DNA of 50,716 bases from a bacterium (GCA_029554865.1 JAKPUX010000051.1:1-50716), one strand, 5' to 3'; shown: positions 24,005 to 32,429, numbered from the stretch's first letter. Notes: generated by a model from the letters alone, not told the origin. Numbers and translations are program-made.

Positions 24005-25906
24005 ATGGCTCTCTATTTCCGCATCCTGCGTTATCTCAAACCCTATTGGACCAGTCTGCTCGGTTCCCTGATCTGCATCTTTTTCTTTACCCTGTTCAGC
24101 AGCGCCTCCCTGGTCTCGATCATTCCCTTTTTGGGGACTATTTTCGGCTCACAACAGGGTGTGGAGATGCGGGCGGAGGCGCCGGCGCCGGGGCCCGGGG
24201 CGGAACTGGACGAGGCGGCCCCGGCTGATGATGGGGCCGCCGGAACGGTGCGCTCCCTGCGTGGACAGTTAAGCCACTACAAGAATGTCGCCATGGCCTG
24301 GCTCACGGGCGGCAGCCGCCGGGAAGCCCTGCGGCGGCTCTGCATCTTCATCATCCTGCTCATATTTTTGAAGGGATTTTTCGACTATTTTCAGTCCTAT
24401 CTGATGGCCGCTGTCGAGCAGGGGGTCATCCGCGACATCCGCAACGACCTTTACCGGCAGATCAACCGCCTCTCTCTGGGCTATTTCACCCGCACCCGGA
24501 CCGGCCAGATCATCTCGCGCATCACCAATGACGTCACCCTCGTCAACAGCGGGGTTTCGGCCAGCTTTGTCACCCTGATCAAGAATCCCCTCCTCATCAT
24601 CGCCTACCTGGCCATCGCCATTTATCTGAGCTGGTCGCTCACCCTCATCGCCCTGGTGGTGGCCCCCTTCAGCATGGGCATCATCGGCTGGATCGGCCTC
24701 AAGCTGAAAAAGGAGAGCACCATCTCGCAGGAGCGGATGGCCAATCTCACCTCGCTGTTGCAGGAAACCGTCGCCGGCCAGCGCGTGGTCAAGGCCTTCG
24801 CCATGGAGGAGTTTGAGGTGCGCAAATTCGGCGCCGAGGCGCATCGCTACTACGAGACCTTGCTGCGCATCACCCGCACGCGCAATCTGGCCTCGCCCCT
24901 GACCGAGTTTCTCGGCACCATGATCGCCGTCGGGATCCTCTGGTTTGGCGGGCAGCAGGTGCTGGCGGGCCGGATGCTCTCCCCCGAGGAGTTCATGGGT
25001 TTTCTGGTCATCGTTTTATCGCTGATGCAGCCCGTGAAGGAGCTTTCGAGCGTGCATAACCGCATCCAGGAGGCGATGGCGGCCGCGGAGCGCATCTTCG
25101 AGGTCCTCGACCTCGAACCCGCCGTGCAGAGCCGGCCCGGGGCGATCAAGCTCACGGAGTTCAGGGAGGCGATTGAGCTGCGCGGCGTCAGTTTTTCCTA
25201 CGGACGCGAAGCGGAGGTGCTGCGCGATCTCTCGCTGACCATCCCCAAGGGCAATATCCTCGCCATTGTCGGACCAAGCGGGGCGGGAAAATCGACCCTG
25301 GTCGACCTCATCCCGCGCTTTTATGACCCCACGGAGGGGGCGATCTTTCTGGACGGCGTGGACCTCCGCGAAATCGAAATCGGCCATCTGCGCCGGCTCA
25401 TGGGCATCGTCACCCAGGAGACCATTCTTTTCAATGACACCGTGCGCAACAATATAGCCTACGGCCTGAGCAGCAAGCCCCTCGAGGAGATCGTCGAGGC
25501 GGCGCGCATCGCCAATGCCCACGATTTCATCAGCCAGCTGCCCGAAGGCTACGACACCAACATCGGCGAGCGCGGGATTGCCCTCTCCGGCGGGCAGCGG
25601 CAGCGGCTGGCCATCGCCAGGGCGGTGCTTAAAAACCCCCCCATTCTCATCCTTGATGAGGCCACCTCCGCCCTGGATACCGAATCGGAGCTGCTGGTGC
25701 AGCAGGCCATCGAACGGCTGATGCGCAACCGCACTTCTTTCGTCATCGCCCACCGGCTTTCGACCATCCTCCGAGCCGACCGCATCATCGTCCTGGAGAA
25801 GGGGCGGATGGTGCAGCAGGGGGTGCACGACGAGCTGGTCGCGCAGCCCGGGCTCTACCAGAAACTCTACACCATGCAGTTCCGTGCTGCGGAGGTGCAG
25901 CCGTGA
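24005..25906 (+). CDS. msbA: MsbA-type ABC exporter (fused permease and ATPase)
   Basis: A 633-residue half-transporter: six-helix membrane domain (residues about 1-350), then an ATPase with Walker A GPSGAGKST (about 423), Q-loop TQETILF, signature LSGGQRQRLAIARA, Walker B ILILDEATSALD and the H-loop AHRLS. Such exporters flip lipid A-core or other lipid-linked substrates across the inner membrane. The Ala/Pro/Gly/acidic insertion at residues about 52-85, between the first two helices, is longer than in E. coli MsbA and should face the periplasm. The stop overlaps the O-antigen ligase-like gene (GTGA), supporting a lipopolysaccharide or other glycolipid role. A multidrug exporter is the alternative. 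Confidence 0.88.
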   Translation: MALYFRILRYLKPYWTSLLGSLICIFFFTLFSSASLVSIIPFLGTIFGSQQGVEMRAEAPAPGPGAELDEAAPADDGAAGTVRSLRGQLSHYKNVAMAWLTGGSRREALRRLCIFIILLIFLKGFFDYFQSYLMAAVEQGVIRDIRNDLYRQINRLSLGYFTRTRTGQIISRITNDVTLVNSGVSASFVTLIKNPLLIIAYLAIAIYLSWSLTLIALVVAPFSMGIIGWIGLKLKKESTISQERMANLTSLLQETVAGQRVVKAFAMEEFEVRKFGAEAHRYYETLLRITRTRNLASPLTEFLGTMIAVGILWFGGQQVLAGRMLSPEEFMGFLVIVLSLMQPVKELSSVHNRIQEAMAAAERIFEVLDLEPAVQSRPGAIKLTEFREAIELRGVSFSYGREAEVLRDLSLTIPKGNILAIVGPSGAGKSTLVDLIPRFYDPTEGAIFLDGVDLREIEIGHLRRLMGIVTQETILFNDTVRNNIAYGLSSKPLEEIVEAARIANAHDFISQLPEGYDTNIGERGIALSGGQRQRLAIARAVLKNPPILILDEATSALDTESELLVQQAIERLMRNRTSFVIAHRLSTILRADRIIVLEKGRMVQQGVHDELVAQPGLYQKLYTMQFRAAEVQP

Positions 25907-27063
25907 GCGACCGCAGACTTGTCGACCGCCATCTCGTGGAGGTGATCCGCTGGAGCCTCTATATTTTCGCGGCGGCCATGCCCTTTGCCATTGCCCTCAC
26001 CCAGATCGCCGTCGGCATTGCTCTCCTGGCCTGGCTGGGCCGCCTGGTTTACACACGCGCAGCAAAATGGCCGCGCCTAGGTGTGGAGTGGGGCTTCATC
26101 GCTTTCATCGCCGCCGAGCTCCTCGCCTGCGTCTTTTCGACCAATCTTGGCCAGAACGTGATCTACCTGAAACGGCTGCTTCTCATCCCCATCGTCTATC
26201 TGGTCGCGGCCAACAGCAGCGACAGGGAGGAACTCAGGCGTCTCGGGATGATCTTTGTCGTCTCCATCCTGCTTTATTCGGTCTGGGGGATCGTCTCCTA
26301 CTTTCTCAATCCCGCCGTGCGGGTGCGGCACATCCAGAATTCGATGACGGCGGGTGGCATCACCATGGTGGGCGCGGTAACGGCCGCCGCCTTTGCGGTG
26401 CGGCTGCGGGAGATGCGGAGCCGGTTGTTCATGCTCCTGGCCGGGGCAGTCATTCTCGGCTGCCTTATTTTGACCTCAACCCGGGGCTCGTGGGTGGGTT
26501 TTTTTGCGGCCGCCCTGCTCATCCTGCTGGTGCAGAACCGCCGGCTGGTCTGGGCCCTGCCCCTGCTCGTCCTCGCCTTTTATCTGCTGCAGCCGGGGGA
26601 TTTCTCCTGGCGGATGCGCCACATCTTCGATCCAGCCTGGGGGACCAATGCCAAGCGGATTCACTGGTGGTCGGTCGGCTGGGAGATCTTCAAGGACCAT
26701 CCCCTGGTGGGGATCGGAGATGTCGGCACGACGTCGATGTACGCCCGCTACGCCCCCGCCGGCGAAAAGGAACTGGTCGGCCATTTCCACAGCAATTATG
26801 TCCACATCGGCGTGACCCTCGGCGCCATCGGGCTGGCCGCCTTTCTGTTCATGACGGCGCTCCTGCTGGTACGCCTCGCACAAAGCCTGCGGGCGCGGAT
26901 GGGGGCGCGCGACTGGGGCGGCGGCTGGACGCTGGCGGCGCTGGCGGTCTTTGCCGCCTTCAGCCTCAACGGTTTTTTTGAATGGAATTTCGGCGACCAG
27001 GAGATCATCACCATGGTCTGGTTCGCCATCGGGATGGGGTTGGGGCAGCTGCATCATGACTGA
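25903..27063 (+). CDS. O-antigen ligase/polymerase family membrane protein (Wzy_C)
   Basis: A 386-residue inner-membrane protein with about ten to twelve hydrophobic helices. Family landmarks are the LTSTRGSWVGFF segment, with its conserved Arg-Gly-x-Trp-x-Gly, and the large periplasmic loop that ends in HFHSNYVHIGVTLGAIGL, matching the conserved HxHNxY/GxxG region of WaaL and Wzy proteins. These enzymes join undecaprenyl-linked glycans to lipid A or polymerise them. The GTG start is inside the msbA stop, and its own end overlaps the HD-GYP gene by 8 nt, so the three genes are translationally coupled. Ligase versus polymerase cannot be decided by eye. Confidence 0.86.
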   Translation: MSDRRLVDRHLVEVIRWSLYIFAAAMPFAIALTQIAVGIALLAWLGRLVYTRAAKWPRLGVEWGFIAFIAAELLACVFSTNLGQNVIYLKRLLLIPIVYLVAANSSDREELRRLGMIFVVSILLYSVWGIVSYFLNPAVRVRHIQNSMTAGGITMVGAVTAAAFAVRLREMRSRLFMLLAGAVILGCLILTSTRGSWVGFFAAALLILLVQNRRLVWALPLLVLAFYLLQPGDFSWRMRHIFDPAWGTNAKRIHWWSVGWEIFKDHPLVGIGDVGTTSMYARYAPAGEKELVGHFHSNYVHIGVTLGAIGLAAFLFMTALLLVRLAQSLRARMGARDWGGGWTLAALAVFAAFSLNGFFEWNFGDQEIITMVWFAIGMGLGQLHHD

Positions 27064-28357
27064 CCCCGAAACCCTGCATATGCAGCAGCGCGAGCATGAA
27101 AGACTCAAGATGCTGCTCAAGGTCGCCGGCTCGATCTCCTCGGAGATGCAGCTTGACAAACTCCTGCGACTGATTATGGACGAGGTCAAACAGGTGCTGC
27201 AGTGCGATCGCTGCACGGTCTTTGTTCTCGACCGCGAACATAACGAACTCTGGTCCCGGGTCGCCCATGGTGAATCGGAGATCCGCTTTCCCGCCCACCT
27301 CGGCATCGCCGGGGCGGTCGTGCAGAGCGGCCAGGTCATCAACATCCCCGATGCTTATGCCGACAGCCGCTTCAATCCGAATATCGACAGGCAGACGGGC
27401 TACCACACCCGCAACCTGCTCTCCGCGCCCATGCGCAACAAGCCGGGTGAGATCATCGGGGTGTTCCAGATCCTCAACAAGCTGGAGGGTCCCTTCACCC
27501 GGGAGGACGAGGAGATACTCAATGCGATTTCGGTCCTGGCCGCAACCCAGATCGAAAACGCCCAGCTCTATGAGGAGCAGAAAAAGACCTTTGACAGCCT
27601 GGTGGAAACCCTCGCCAGCACCATCGATGCGCGCGACCCCCTCACGGCCGGTCATTCCCAGCGCATCAGCCTCTACGCCGACGAGATCGGCCGCGTCCTG
27701 CGCCTGCAGACCCAGGAGCGCGAGGTGCTGCGCATCTCGGCCCTGCTCCATGATTATGGCAAGATCGCCGTGCGCGAGGCTGTGCTCACCAAGAACGACA
27801 AGCTCACCGACGAGGAGTTCAGTCACATCCGCAATCACGCCGCCTATACCAGGAGCATCCTGGAGAAGATCAACTTCAGCCGGGAGCTGCGCCAGGTGCC
27901 CCTGATCGCCGCCTCGCATCATGAGCGCGTCGACGGTACCGGCTATCCCGCCGGACTGATGGACGATGAGATCCCCCTGCTGAGCAAGATCCTGGCGGTG
28001 GCCGATGTCTTTGATGCCCTCACTTCGAAACGCCATTACCGCACCCGCATGCCCTTCACAGAGGTCATCCAGCTCCTGCTCGACAATATCGGCAGCCAGT
28101 TCGATCCCCTGCCGGTGAACGCCTTCCGGGCGGTCAAGCTGGACCGGCTGGTGCGCATTCTGGAGCATGAACACCCCGACCGGCTGGAGGCGGAGGAACT
28201 CCACTTTCTCAGCGGCTTTGACAGCGTCGATTACATCACGGCGGCGCAGGCGGAGGCGCCAGAGTTCCAGCCCCGGCTGGTGCGGATTTTTCAGCGTTAC
28301 TACATGCAGGAATATTTGCAGAGCAGCACAACCGCTCAGACGCAAGGGAAAGGATAA
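27056..28357 (+). CDS. GAF/HD-GYP protein, probable cyclic-di-GMP phosphodiesterase
   Basis: A 433-residue cytoplasmic protein. The frame is open from 26951, but the ATG at 27056 gives a natural N-terminus and overlaps the ligase gene by 8 nt. Residues about 20-175 form a GAF sensor (CDRCTVFVLD, NIPDAYADSRFN, GVFQILNKL). A linker helix leads to an HD-GYP domain with LLHDYGK (His232, Asp233), ASHHERVDGTGYP (GYP-type motif at 293-298) and VADVFDALTSKRHYR. The metal ligands appear complete, so hydrolysis of cyclic di-GMP is expected, gated by the unknown GAF ligand. Its coupling to exporter and ligase genes suggests control of surface polysaccharide, which is inference. Confidence 0.92.
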   Translation: MTDPETLHMQQREHERLKMLLKVAGSISSEMQLDKLLRLIMDEVKQVLQCDRCTVFVLDREHNELWSRVAHGESEIRFPAHLGIAGAVVQSGQVINIPDAYADSRFNPNIDRQTGYHTRNLLSAPMRNKPGEIIGVFQILNKLEGPFTREDEEILNAISVLAATQIENAQLYEEQKKTFDSLVETLASTIDARDPLTAGHSQRISLYADEIGRVLRLQTQEREVLRISALLHDYGKIAVREAVLTKNDKLTDEEFSHIRNHAAYTRSILEKINFSRELRQVPLIAASHHERVDGTGYPAGLMDDEIPLLSKILAVADVFDALTSKRHYRTRMPFTEVIQLLLDNIGSQFDPLPVNAFRAVKLDRLVRILEHEHPDRLEAEELHFLSGFDSVDYITAAQAEAPEFQPRLVRIFQRYYMQEYLQSSTTAQTQGKG

Positions 28358-28361
28358 ACAC

Positions 28362-28754
28362 ATGCGAAAAATCATCGAGACGGAGAATGCTCCCCAAGCG
28401 ATCGGGCCTTACAGTCAGGCTGTGGTGGTGAATGGTCTGCTTTTCAGCGCCGGCCAGCTCGGACTGGATCCCTACAACGGCATCATGGTCGAGGGGGGCG
28501 TCAAGGCCCAGACCCTGCAGGCCATGCTCAATCTCAAGGCGATCCTGGAGGAGGCGGGTTCCGCGCTGGATCTGGTCGTCAAGACGACGATCTTTCTGCT
28601 CGATATGAACGATTTTGTGACGGTGAACGGGGTCTACGCCGGCTTTTTTCCCGAGCATCCGCCCGCGCGATCGACGGTGCAGGTGGCGCGTCTGCCCAAG
28701 AACGCCCTGGTGGAGATCGAGGCGGTGGCGCTCGTCCCGGGCCATCAGGAATAG
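28362..28754 (+). CDS. ridA: RidA-family enamine/imine deaminase
   Basis: A 130-residue protein of the YjgF/YER057c/UK114 family, which removes reactive 2-aminoacrylate-type intermediates released by pyridoxal-phosphate enzymes. Visible signatures are APQAIGPYSQAVVVNGLLFSAG near the start and PARSTVQVARLPKNALVEIEA near the end; the Arg of this second motif is the conserved substrate-binding residue. Length is standard for the trimeric proteins. The ATG at 28362 follows an AAGGGAAAGGA Shine-Dalgarno region and lies 4 nt after the HD-GYP stop, so the two are probably co-transcribed without an obvious functional link. Confidence 0.95.
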   Translation: MRKIIETENAPQAIGPYSQAVVVNGLLFSAGQLGLDPYNGIMVEGGVKAQTLQAMLNLKAILEEAGSALDLVVKTTIFLLDMNDFVTVNGVYAGFFPEHPPARSTVQVARLPKNALVEIEAVALVPGHQE

Positions 28755-28763
28755 GGCGGCGAG

Positions 28764-29288
28764 GTGAAACCATCGGCCCACAGCCTTTACCTGCCTTTAC
28801 TGGGCGCGGCCCTGCTCCTGGCTGCGCCCGGCCTGCAGGCCCAATCCGGTGCGCCGGCCGACAGCCTGGCCACCCGGCTAAAGAGCACAGCCGCCGAGGT
28901 CCGTTCCGCCCCCCTGCGCAAGTCTCCGACCGGCGCCATGCTCCGCTCCATGGCCTTGCCCGGCTGGGGGCAGTGGTATAATGAAAAGCGGCTCAAGGCC
29001 GTGGTTGTCATGGGCGCGGAGGCAGGGCTGGTCATCGATGCCATTGTGCAGAATCAGCTCGCCGCCCGCTCGGAAGCGGATTACGAGCGGGAGTATTATC
29101 GCAACAATCGCAGCCTGGCCATCTGGTGGCTGGGGGCCGTCATTCTCTACAGCATGGCCGACGCCTACGTCGATGCGCATCTTTTCGATTTCGATGAGCG
29201 GCCGGATCTCAGCCTGGCCCCCTCCAGCGCTGCCCGGACAGGCGGATCGGGACCCGCCCTCGCCTTCAATCTCGCCCTGCATTTTTAG
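28764..29288 (+). CDS. DUF5683-family membrane-associated protein
   Basis: A 174-residue protein with a signal peptide or N-terminal helix (hydrophobic residues 8-24, ending GLQAQ). The conserved core SMALPGWGQWYNEKRLKAV is typical of DUF5683 proteins in FCB bacteria, and two hydrophobic segments follow (around 80-95 and 125-145). The start is a GTG, 9 nt after the ridA stop. The family is found near cell-envelope genes and has no agreed biochemical function. A second, polar C-terminal part contains FDFDERPDLS and ends in an aromatic-containing strand. It appears to be the last gene of the folB-msbA transcript. Confidence 0.82.
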   Translation: MKPSAHSLYLPLLGAALLLAAPGLQAQSGAPADSLATRLKSTAAEVRSAPLRKSPTGAMLRSMALPGWGQWYNEKRLKAVVVMGAEAGLVIDAIVQNQLAARSEADYEREYYRNNRSLAIWWLGAVILYSMADAYVDAHLFDFDERPDLSLAPSSAARTGGSGPALAFNLALHF

Positions 29289-29329
29289 CCCGCCCCCCTG
29301 TCTCTCCCGGCAGGAGGCCATAGCGTCTC

Positions 29330-29358
29330 TTGCAATCAAGGCAGATTATGCGTATATT
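29330..29358 (+). promoter_or_regulatory. Candidate sigma70 promoter ahead of the DUF2279-purF genes
   Basis: TTGCAA at 29330-29335 and TATATT at 29353-29358 with 17 nt between. It lies 12 nt upstream of the HD-domain fragment and could drive that remnant, the DUF2279 gene and purF. Confidence 0.45.
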
Positions 29359-29369
29359 AACTCCATTGC

Positions 29370-29546
29370 ATGACGGAAAAAAAACAAAAAACGGTTGTAA
29401 TCTTGATGAATAGAGAAGAGGCTTTAACCCTGGCGCAGTCGCGCTTCCGGAACCGCAACTTTTTCGTACACGTTCTGGCCGTGGAGGCGGTGATGAGCGC
29501 CCTGACGTGTTTTTTCGGCGCAGATGATGAGCGCTCGGGGCATTAG
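29370..29546 (+). pseudogene. N-terminal fragment of an HD-domain (HDIG-like) protein
   Basis: A 58-codon frame too short for automated lists, with internal ATG at 29406. The translated segment NREEALTLAQSRFRNRNFFVH, followed by VLAVEAVMSAL and a short acidic end, closely resembles the first helices of small HD-domain phosphohydrolases, in which an AVEAIM helix precedes the GLLHDIDY metal site. Here the frame ends in TAG just where that metal site should begin, and no continuation is found in any frame before the DUF2279 gene at 29548. It therefore looks like a decayed or truncated gene. It might alternatively be a small expressed ORF; family assignment rests on my recognition of about 40 residues. 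Confidence 0.6.
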
Positions 29547-29547
29547 C

Positions 29548-29997
29548 ATGATGAAGCGGGTGTTACTTATGATCATGCTGGCTGCGGCTGGCGCGTTCGC
29601 AGCGGGGAGCCCTCCGGAGGCCGGGAGCAGCGGCGGGTCTGCCTCCGCCATTTTTTATCACTTGCCAACCCTGCTGTGCACGGCCGGGGATACCCTGCCG
29701 GCACCCCTCCCGATACGGCGGCCGCGGGGCGACCTCTGGCTGGCCAAGGACAAGGCCGATCACCTGGTGGTGAGCGCCTTTCTGGTCGGCCTGGGTTACT
29801 ATGCGGCGCGCAAGGAGTTCCACCTCTCCGAACCCGGCAGTACCAACCTCGGGGCGGGGTTCAGCCTCTCTCTGGGCCTCCTCAAGGAGGTGCGTGATCA
29901 GGGCCGGCGGGGGGGCTTTTTCAGTCTCAAGGATCTCGCGGCCGATCTGGCGGGGATCGGCTTGGGTTATCTCCTCTGTTCGGCCGGGGCTCTCTAA
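29548..29997 (+). CDS. DUF2279/YfiM-like protein
   Basis: A 149-residue protein with a signal peptide (hydrophobic residues 5-18, ending AFAAG). The conserved part starts at about residue 66: DKADHLVVSAFLVGLGYYA, then a glycine-rich helix, KEVRDQGRRGGFFSLKDLAAD and a closing GIGLGYLL. This DKxxH...KE.xDQ...S.xDL arrangement matches DUF2279/YfiM-type proteins, which are small membrane-associated proteins with proposed heme-oxygenase or VanZ-like folds; no activity is established. The ATG at 29548 overlaps nothing useful upstream, while the frame is open from 29524. It directly follows the HD fragment and precedes purF by 17 nt. Confidence 0.75.
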   Translation: MMKRVLLMIMLAAAGAFAAGSPPEAGSSGGSASAIFYHLPTLLCTAGDTLPAPLPIRRPRGDLWLAKDKADHLVVSAFLVGLGYYAARKEFHLSEPGSTNLGAGFSLSLGLLKEVRDQGRRGGFFSLKDLAADLAGIGLGYLLCSAGAL

Positions 29998-30014
29998 CTG
30001 GAATGAGGCAGTAA

Positions 30015-31427
30015 GTGAAGGCATGTTCCCTAATCGACAAGGCGCGCTGCAACTGCGCGGTGGTTGGCGTCTACGGCACGACGGAGGCCTCCCGTCTGGC
30101 TTATCTGGCCCTCTATGCCCAGCAGCACCGCGGGCAGGAGAGCAGCGGCATCGTCGCCAGTGACGGCCGCCGCGTCAACCGCCACGTCGGCCGCGGGCTC
30201 GTCGCCGACGTCTTCAGCGACCAGGCCCTCTTTGCCACACTGGGGGGCCACATGGCCATCGGGCACAACCGTTACTCCACCACCGGGGCTTCCCATCTCG
30301 TCAACGCCCAGCCGCTGGTGGCCAATTTTCGCGAAGGGCCGTTCGCCGTCAGCCATAACGGCAATTTCACCAATGCGGGCGAACTGCGCCGCCGGCTCGA
30401 AGAGCAGGGCTCGCTCTTTCAGACCACCACCGATACCGAGGTGGTGCTGCACCTGATCGCCCGTTCCCGCGCGCAAGATATGACCGCAAGGATAGCAGAG
30501 GCCCTGCTGCAGATCGAGGGAGCCTATTCCCTGGTGATGATGTGCAACGGCCGCATCTATGCCGCCCGCGATCCCCACGGGGTGCGGCCGCTCTGTCTGG
30601 GACACAAGGAGGGGAGCTGGTTTGTGGCCTCCGAGACCTGCGCCCTCGACCTTCTCCGCGCCGAAATTGTGCGCGATATCGAGCCCGGCGAGCTGATCGA
30701 GATCCATGACGGGGTGGTCGAATCGCACCGCTTCGCTCCGCTGACGCCGCGCCATGCCTGTATCTTTGAGTTCGTCTATTTCTCCCGCCCCGACAGCCGC
30801 ATCTTCAACGAGAACGTCGACCGGGTACGCCGCAGGCTGGGCAAGAATCTGGCCCTGGAGAGCCCGGCGGAGGCGGACATCGTCATCTCTGTGCCCGATT
30901 CGAGCAACACCGCGGCGGTGGGCTATTCGCGCCGCACCGGGATCAAATTCGAGCTGGGGCTCATCCGCAACCACTATGTCGGACGGACCTTCATCCATCC
31001 CCAGCAGGATATGCGCGACTTTAATGTGCGCATCAAATTCAATCCTGTCAAGGGGGTGCTGCAGGACCGGCGGGTGGTGGTGATCGAGGACTCGATCGTG
31101 CGCGGCACAACCCTGCGCCAGCTGGTTTCGCTCATTCGCCAGGCCGGCGCCCGCGAGGTGCACGTGCGCGTCAGCTCGCCGCCGATCATCTCTCCCTGCT
31201 ATTACGGTATGGATTTTCCCAGCACCAGCGAGCTCATCGCCGCCCACAAGAGCGTTGAGGAGATCCGCGCCTGGCTGCAGTGCGACAGCCTCGCCTATCT
31301 TTCGCTGGAGGGGCTGCTGAAATCGGTGGCGCACGACGACGAGGGCTACTGTGCGGCCTGCTTCACCGGCGAATATCCCATCCCTGTCGAGGATAATTAC
31401 AGCGAGAGGGTGCATGAGCCGCTCTGA
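30015..31427 (+). CDS. purF: Amidophosphoribosyltransferase, Fe-S-containing type
   Basis: A 470-residue enzyme making phosphoribosylamine from PRPP and glutamine, the first committed step of purine synthesis. The GTG start (GAGG 6 nt upstream) gives a 13-residue propeptide before the catalytic Cys of CAVVGVYG, which would be exposed by self-cleavage. The glutaminase part has QQHRGQESSGI and GHNRYST; the PRPP motif is VVVIEDSIVRGTT. Four cysteines match the 4Fe-4S ligands of the Bacillus subtilis type: HACIFEFVYFSRPDS, SSPPIISPCYYGMD and the terminal pair CAACFTGEYP. The cluster is expected to make the enzyme oxygen-sensitive. It is followed 15 nt later by the UbiA gene, an odd functional neighbour. 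Confidence 0.95.
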   Translation: MKACSLIDKARCNCAVVGVYGTTEASRLAYLALYAQQHRGQESSGIVASDGRRVNRHVGRGLVADVFSDQALFATLGGHMAIGHNRYSTTGASHLVNAQPLVANFREGPFAVSHNGNFTNAGELRRRLEEQGSLFQTTTDTEVVLHLIARSRAQDMTARIAEALLQIEGAYSLVMMCNGRIYAARDPHGVRPLCLGHKEGSWFVASETCALDLLRAEIVRDIEPGELIEIHDGVVESHRFAPLTPRHACIFEFVYFSRPDSRIFNENVDRVRRRLGKNLALESPAEADIVISVPDSSNTAAVGYSRRTGIKFELGLIRNHYVGRTFIHPQQDMRDFNVRIKFNPVKGVLQDRRVVVIEDSIVRGTTLRQLVSLIRQAGAREVHVRVSSPPIISPCYYGMDFPSTSELIAAHKSVEEIRAWLQCDSLAYLSLEGLLKSVAHDDEGYCAACFTGEYPIPVEDNYSERVHEPL

Positions 31428-31442
31428 GAGGAAAACGACGGC

Positions 31443-32429
31443 ATGACGCCAACCCCGCCGGCGCGCAGCCGCCTCATGCATGGACTCCTCAAGCGCCTTG
31501 ATTATCTCTTTGTGCTGCGGCCGACCCTCTTCTATCCGGTCTGGACGGTTTCTCTGGCCGGACTGTGGAGCGCGGAACGAGCGGCTGCCGGCCAGCCCTG
31601 GTATGCGCTCCATTGGCCGCGCCAGGGCTTCGCCCTGGAGGGGGCGATAGCGATCGGTCTGCTCACGCTGGTGATGGGGGCCTGCTTTCTCCTCAACCAG
31701 ATCACGGATGTCGAGAGCGACCGCCTCAACAACAAGCTCTATCTGGTCGCCAGCGGGGCGGTGAGCCTGCGCGCCGCCTGGAGCGAGACCGCGCTCCTGC
31801 TCGCCGCCGGCCTGGGCGGGCTGCTGTGGCTGAGCCGCCCCCTGGCCCTGGTCGCCCTGCTCGCCTTTCTGGTCACGGGCTGGGCCTACAGCTGCGCGCC
31901 GCTCTACGGCAAGGACCGCCCCTGGGCCGGCCTTTTTATCAATCTCGGCGGGTCGGGCCTGATCTATATTTTCGGCTGGCTGATGGCCGCCCCCGCTTCA
32001 GGGCGGATGTTCCTCTCCGGCCTGCCCTATATCGCCGGCATCGGCGCGGTCTATCTGCTCACCACGATCCCCGACCGGCCCGGAGACGCGGCGGCACACA
32101 AGATCACCCTGGCGGTCCATTGGGGCGAAGAGCGCATTTACGGTGCAACCCTGGCAGCCGGGACCCTGGGGGTGCTGGCTGCCCTGCCGGTTCGGGAGGG
32201 GGTGGCCCTGACGGCGACCCTGCTGACCTGGCTTTTTTTTTACACCGCCTGGCGGCGCCGGAGCGTGGACTCGGCCCTGCGCGCCAACAAGTTTGCCACA
32301 CTGATCCTTTCGTTCCTGATCTGCTGGCGCCTGCCGGTCTATCTGCTCCTGCTGGTGCTGGTCTTTTATTTCAGCAAATGGTATTACCGGATGCGGTTTC
32401 AGGTCCATTATCCCAGTCTGTTGACATGA
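31443..32429 (+). CDS. UbiA-family prenyltransferase (candidate DGGGP synthase-like)
   Basis: A 328-residue integral membrane protein with about eight or nine hydrophobic helices. Both aspartate-rich loops of the UbiA superfamily are visible: NQITDVESD (Asp89, Asp93) and DRPGDAAAHK (Asp211, Asp215), which bind the magnesium-pyrophosphate of the prenyl donor. The superfamily includes DGGGP synthase, which adds the second geranylgeranyl chain in archaeal ether lipids, as well as quinone, heme and chlorophyll prenyltransferases. The second motif is not the classic one of any of these, so the acceptor is unresolved. The stop overlaps the ferredoxin start by ATGA, and the geranylgeranyl reductase follows; this context is the main reason to suspect an isoprenoid lipid role. 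Confidence 0.85.
   Translation: MTPTPPARSRLMHGLLKRLDYLFVLRPTLFYPVWTVSLAGLWSAERAAAGQPWYALHWPRQGFALEGAIAIGLLTLVMGACFLLNQITDVESDRLNNKLYLVASGAVSLRAAWSETALLLAAGLGGLLWLSRPLALVALLAFLVTGWAYSCAPLYGKDRPWAGLFINLGGSGLIYIFGWLMAAPASGRMFLSGLPYIAGIGAVYLLTTIPDRPGDAAAHKITLAVHWGEERIYGATLAAGTLGVLAALPVREGVALTATLLTWLFFYTAWRRRSVDSALRANKFATLILSFLICWRLPVYLLLLVLVFYFSKWYYRMRFQVHYPSLLT

Noticed and set aside
31565-32425. N-terminal extension of the ferredoxin frame across the UbiA gene
   Set aside because: An out-of-frame shadow of UbiA with low-complexity Arg/Pro/Gly; only the last 64 codons, from ATG 32426, encode a real protein.
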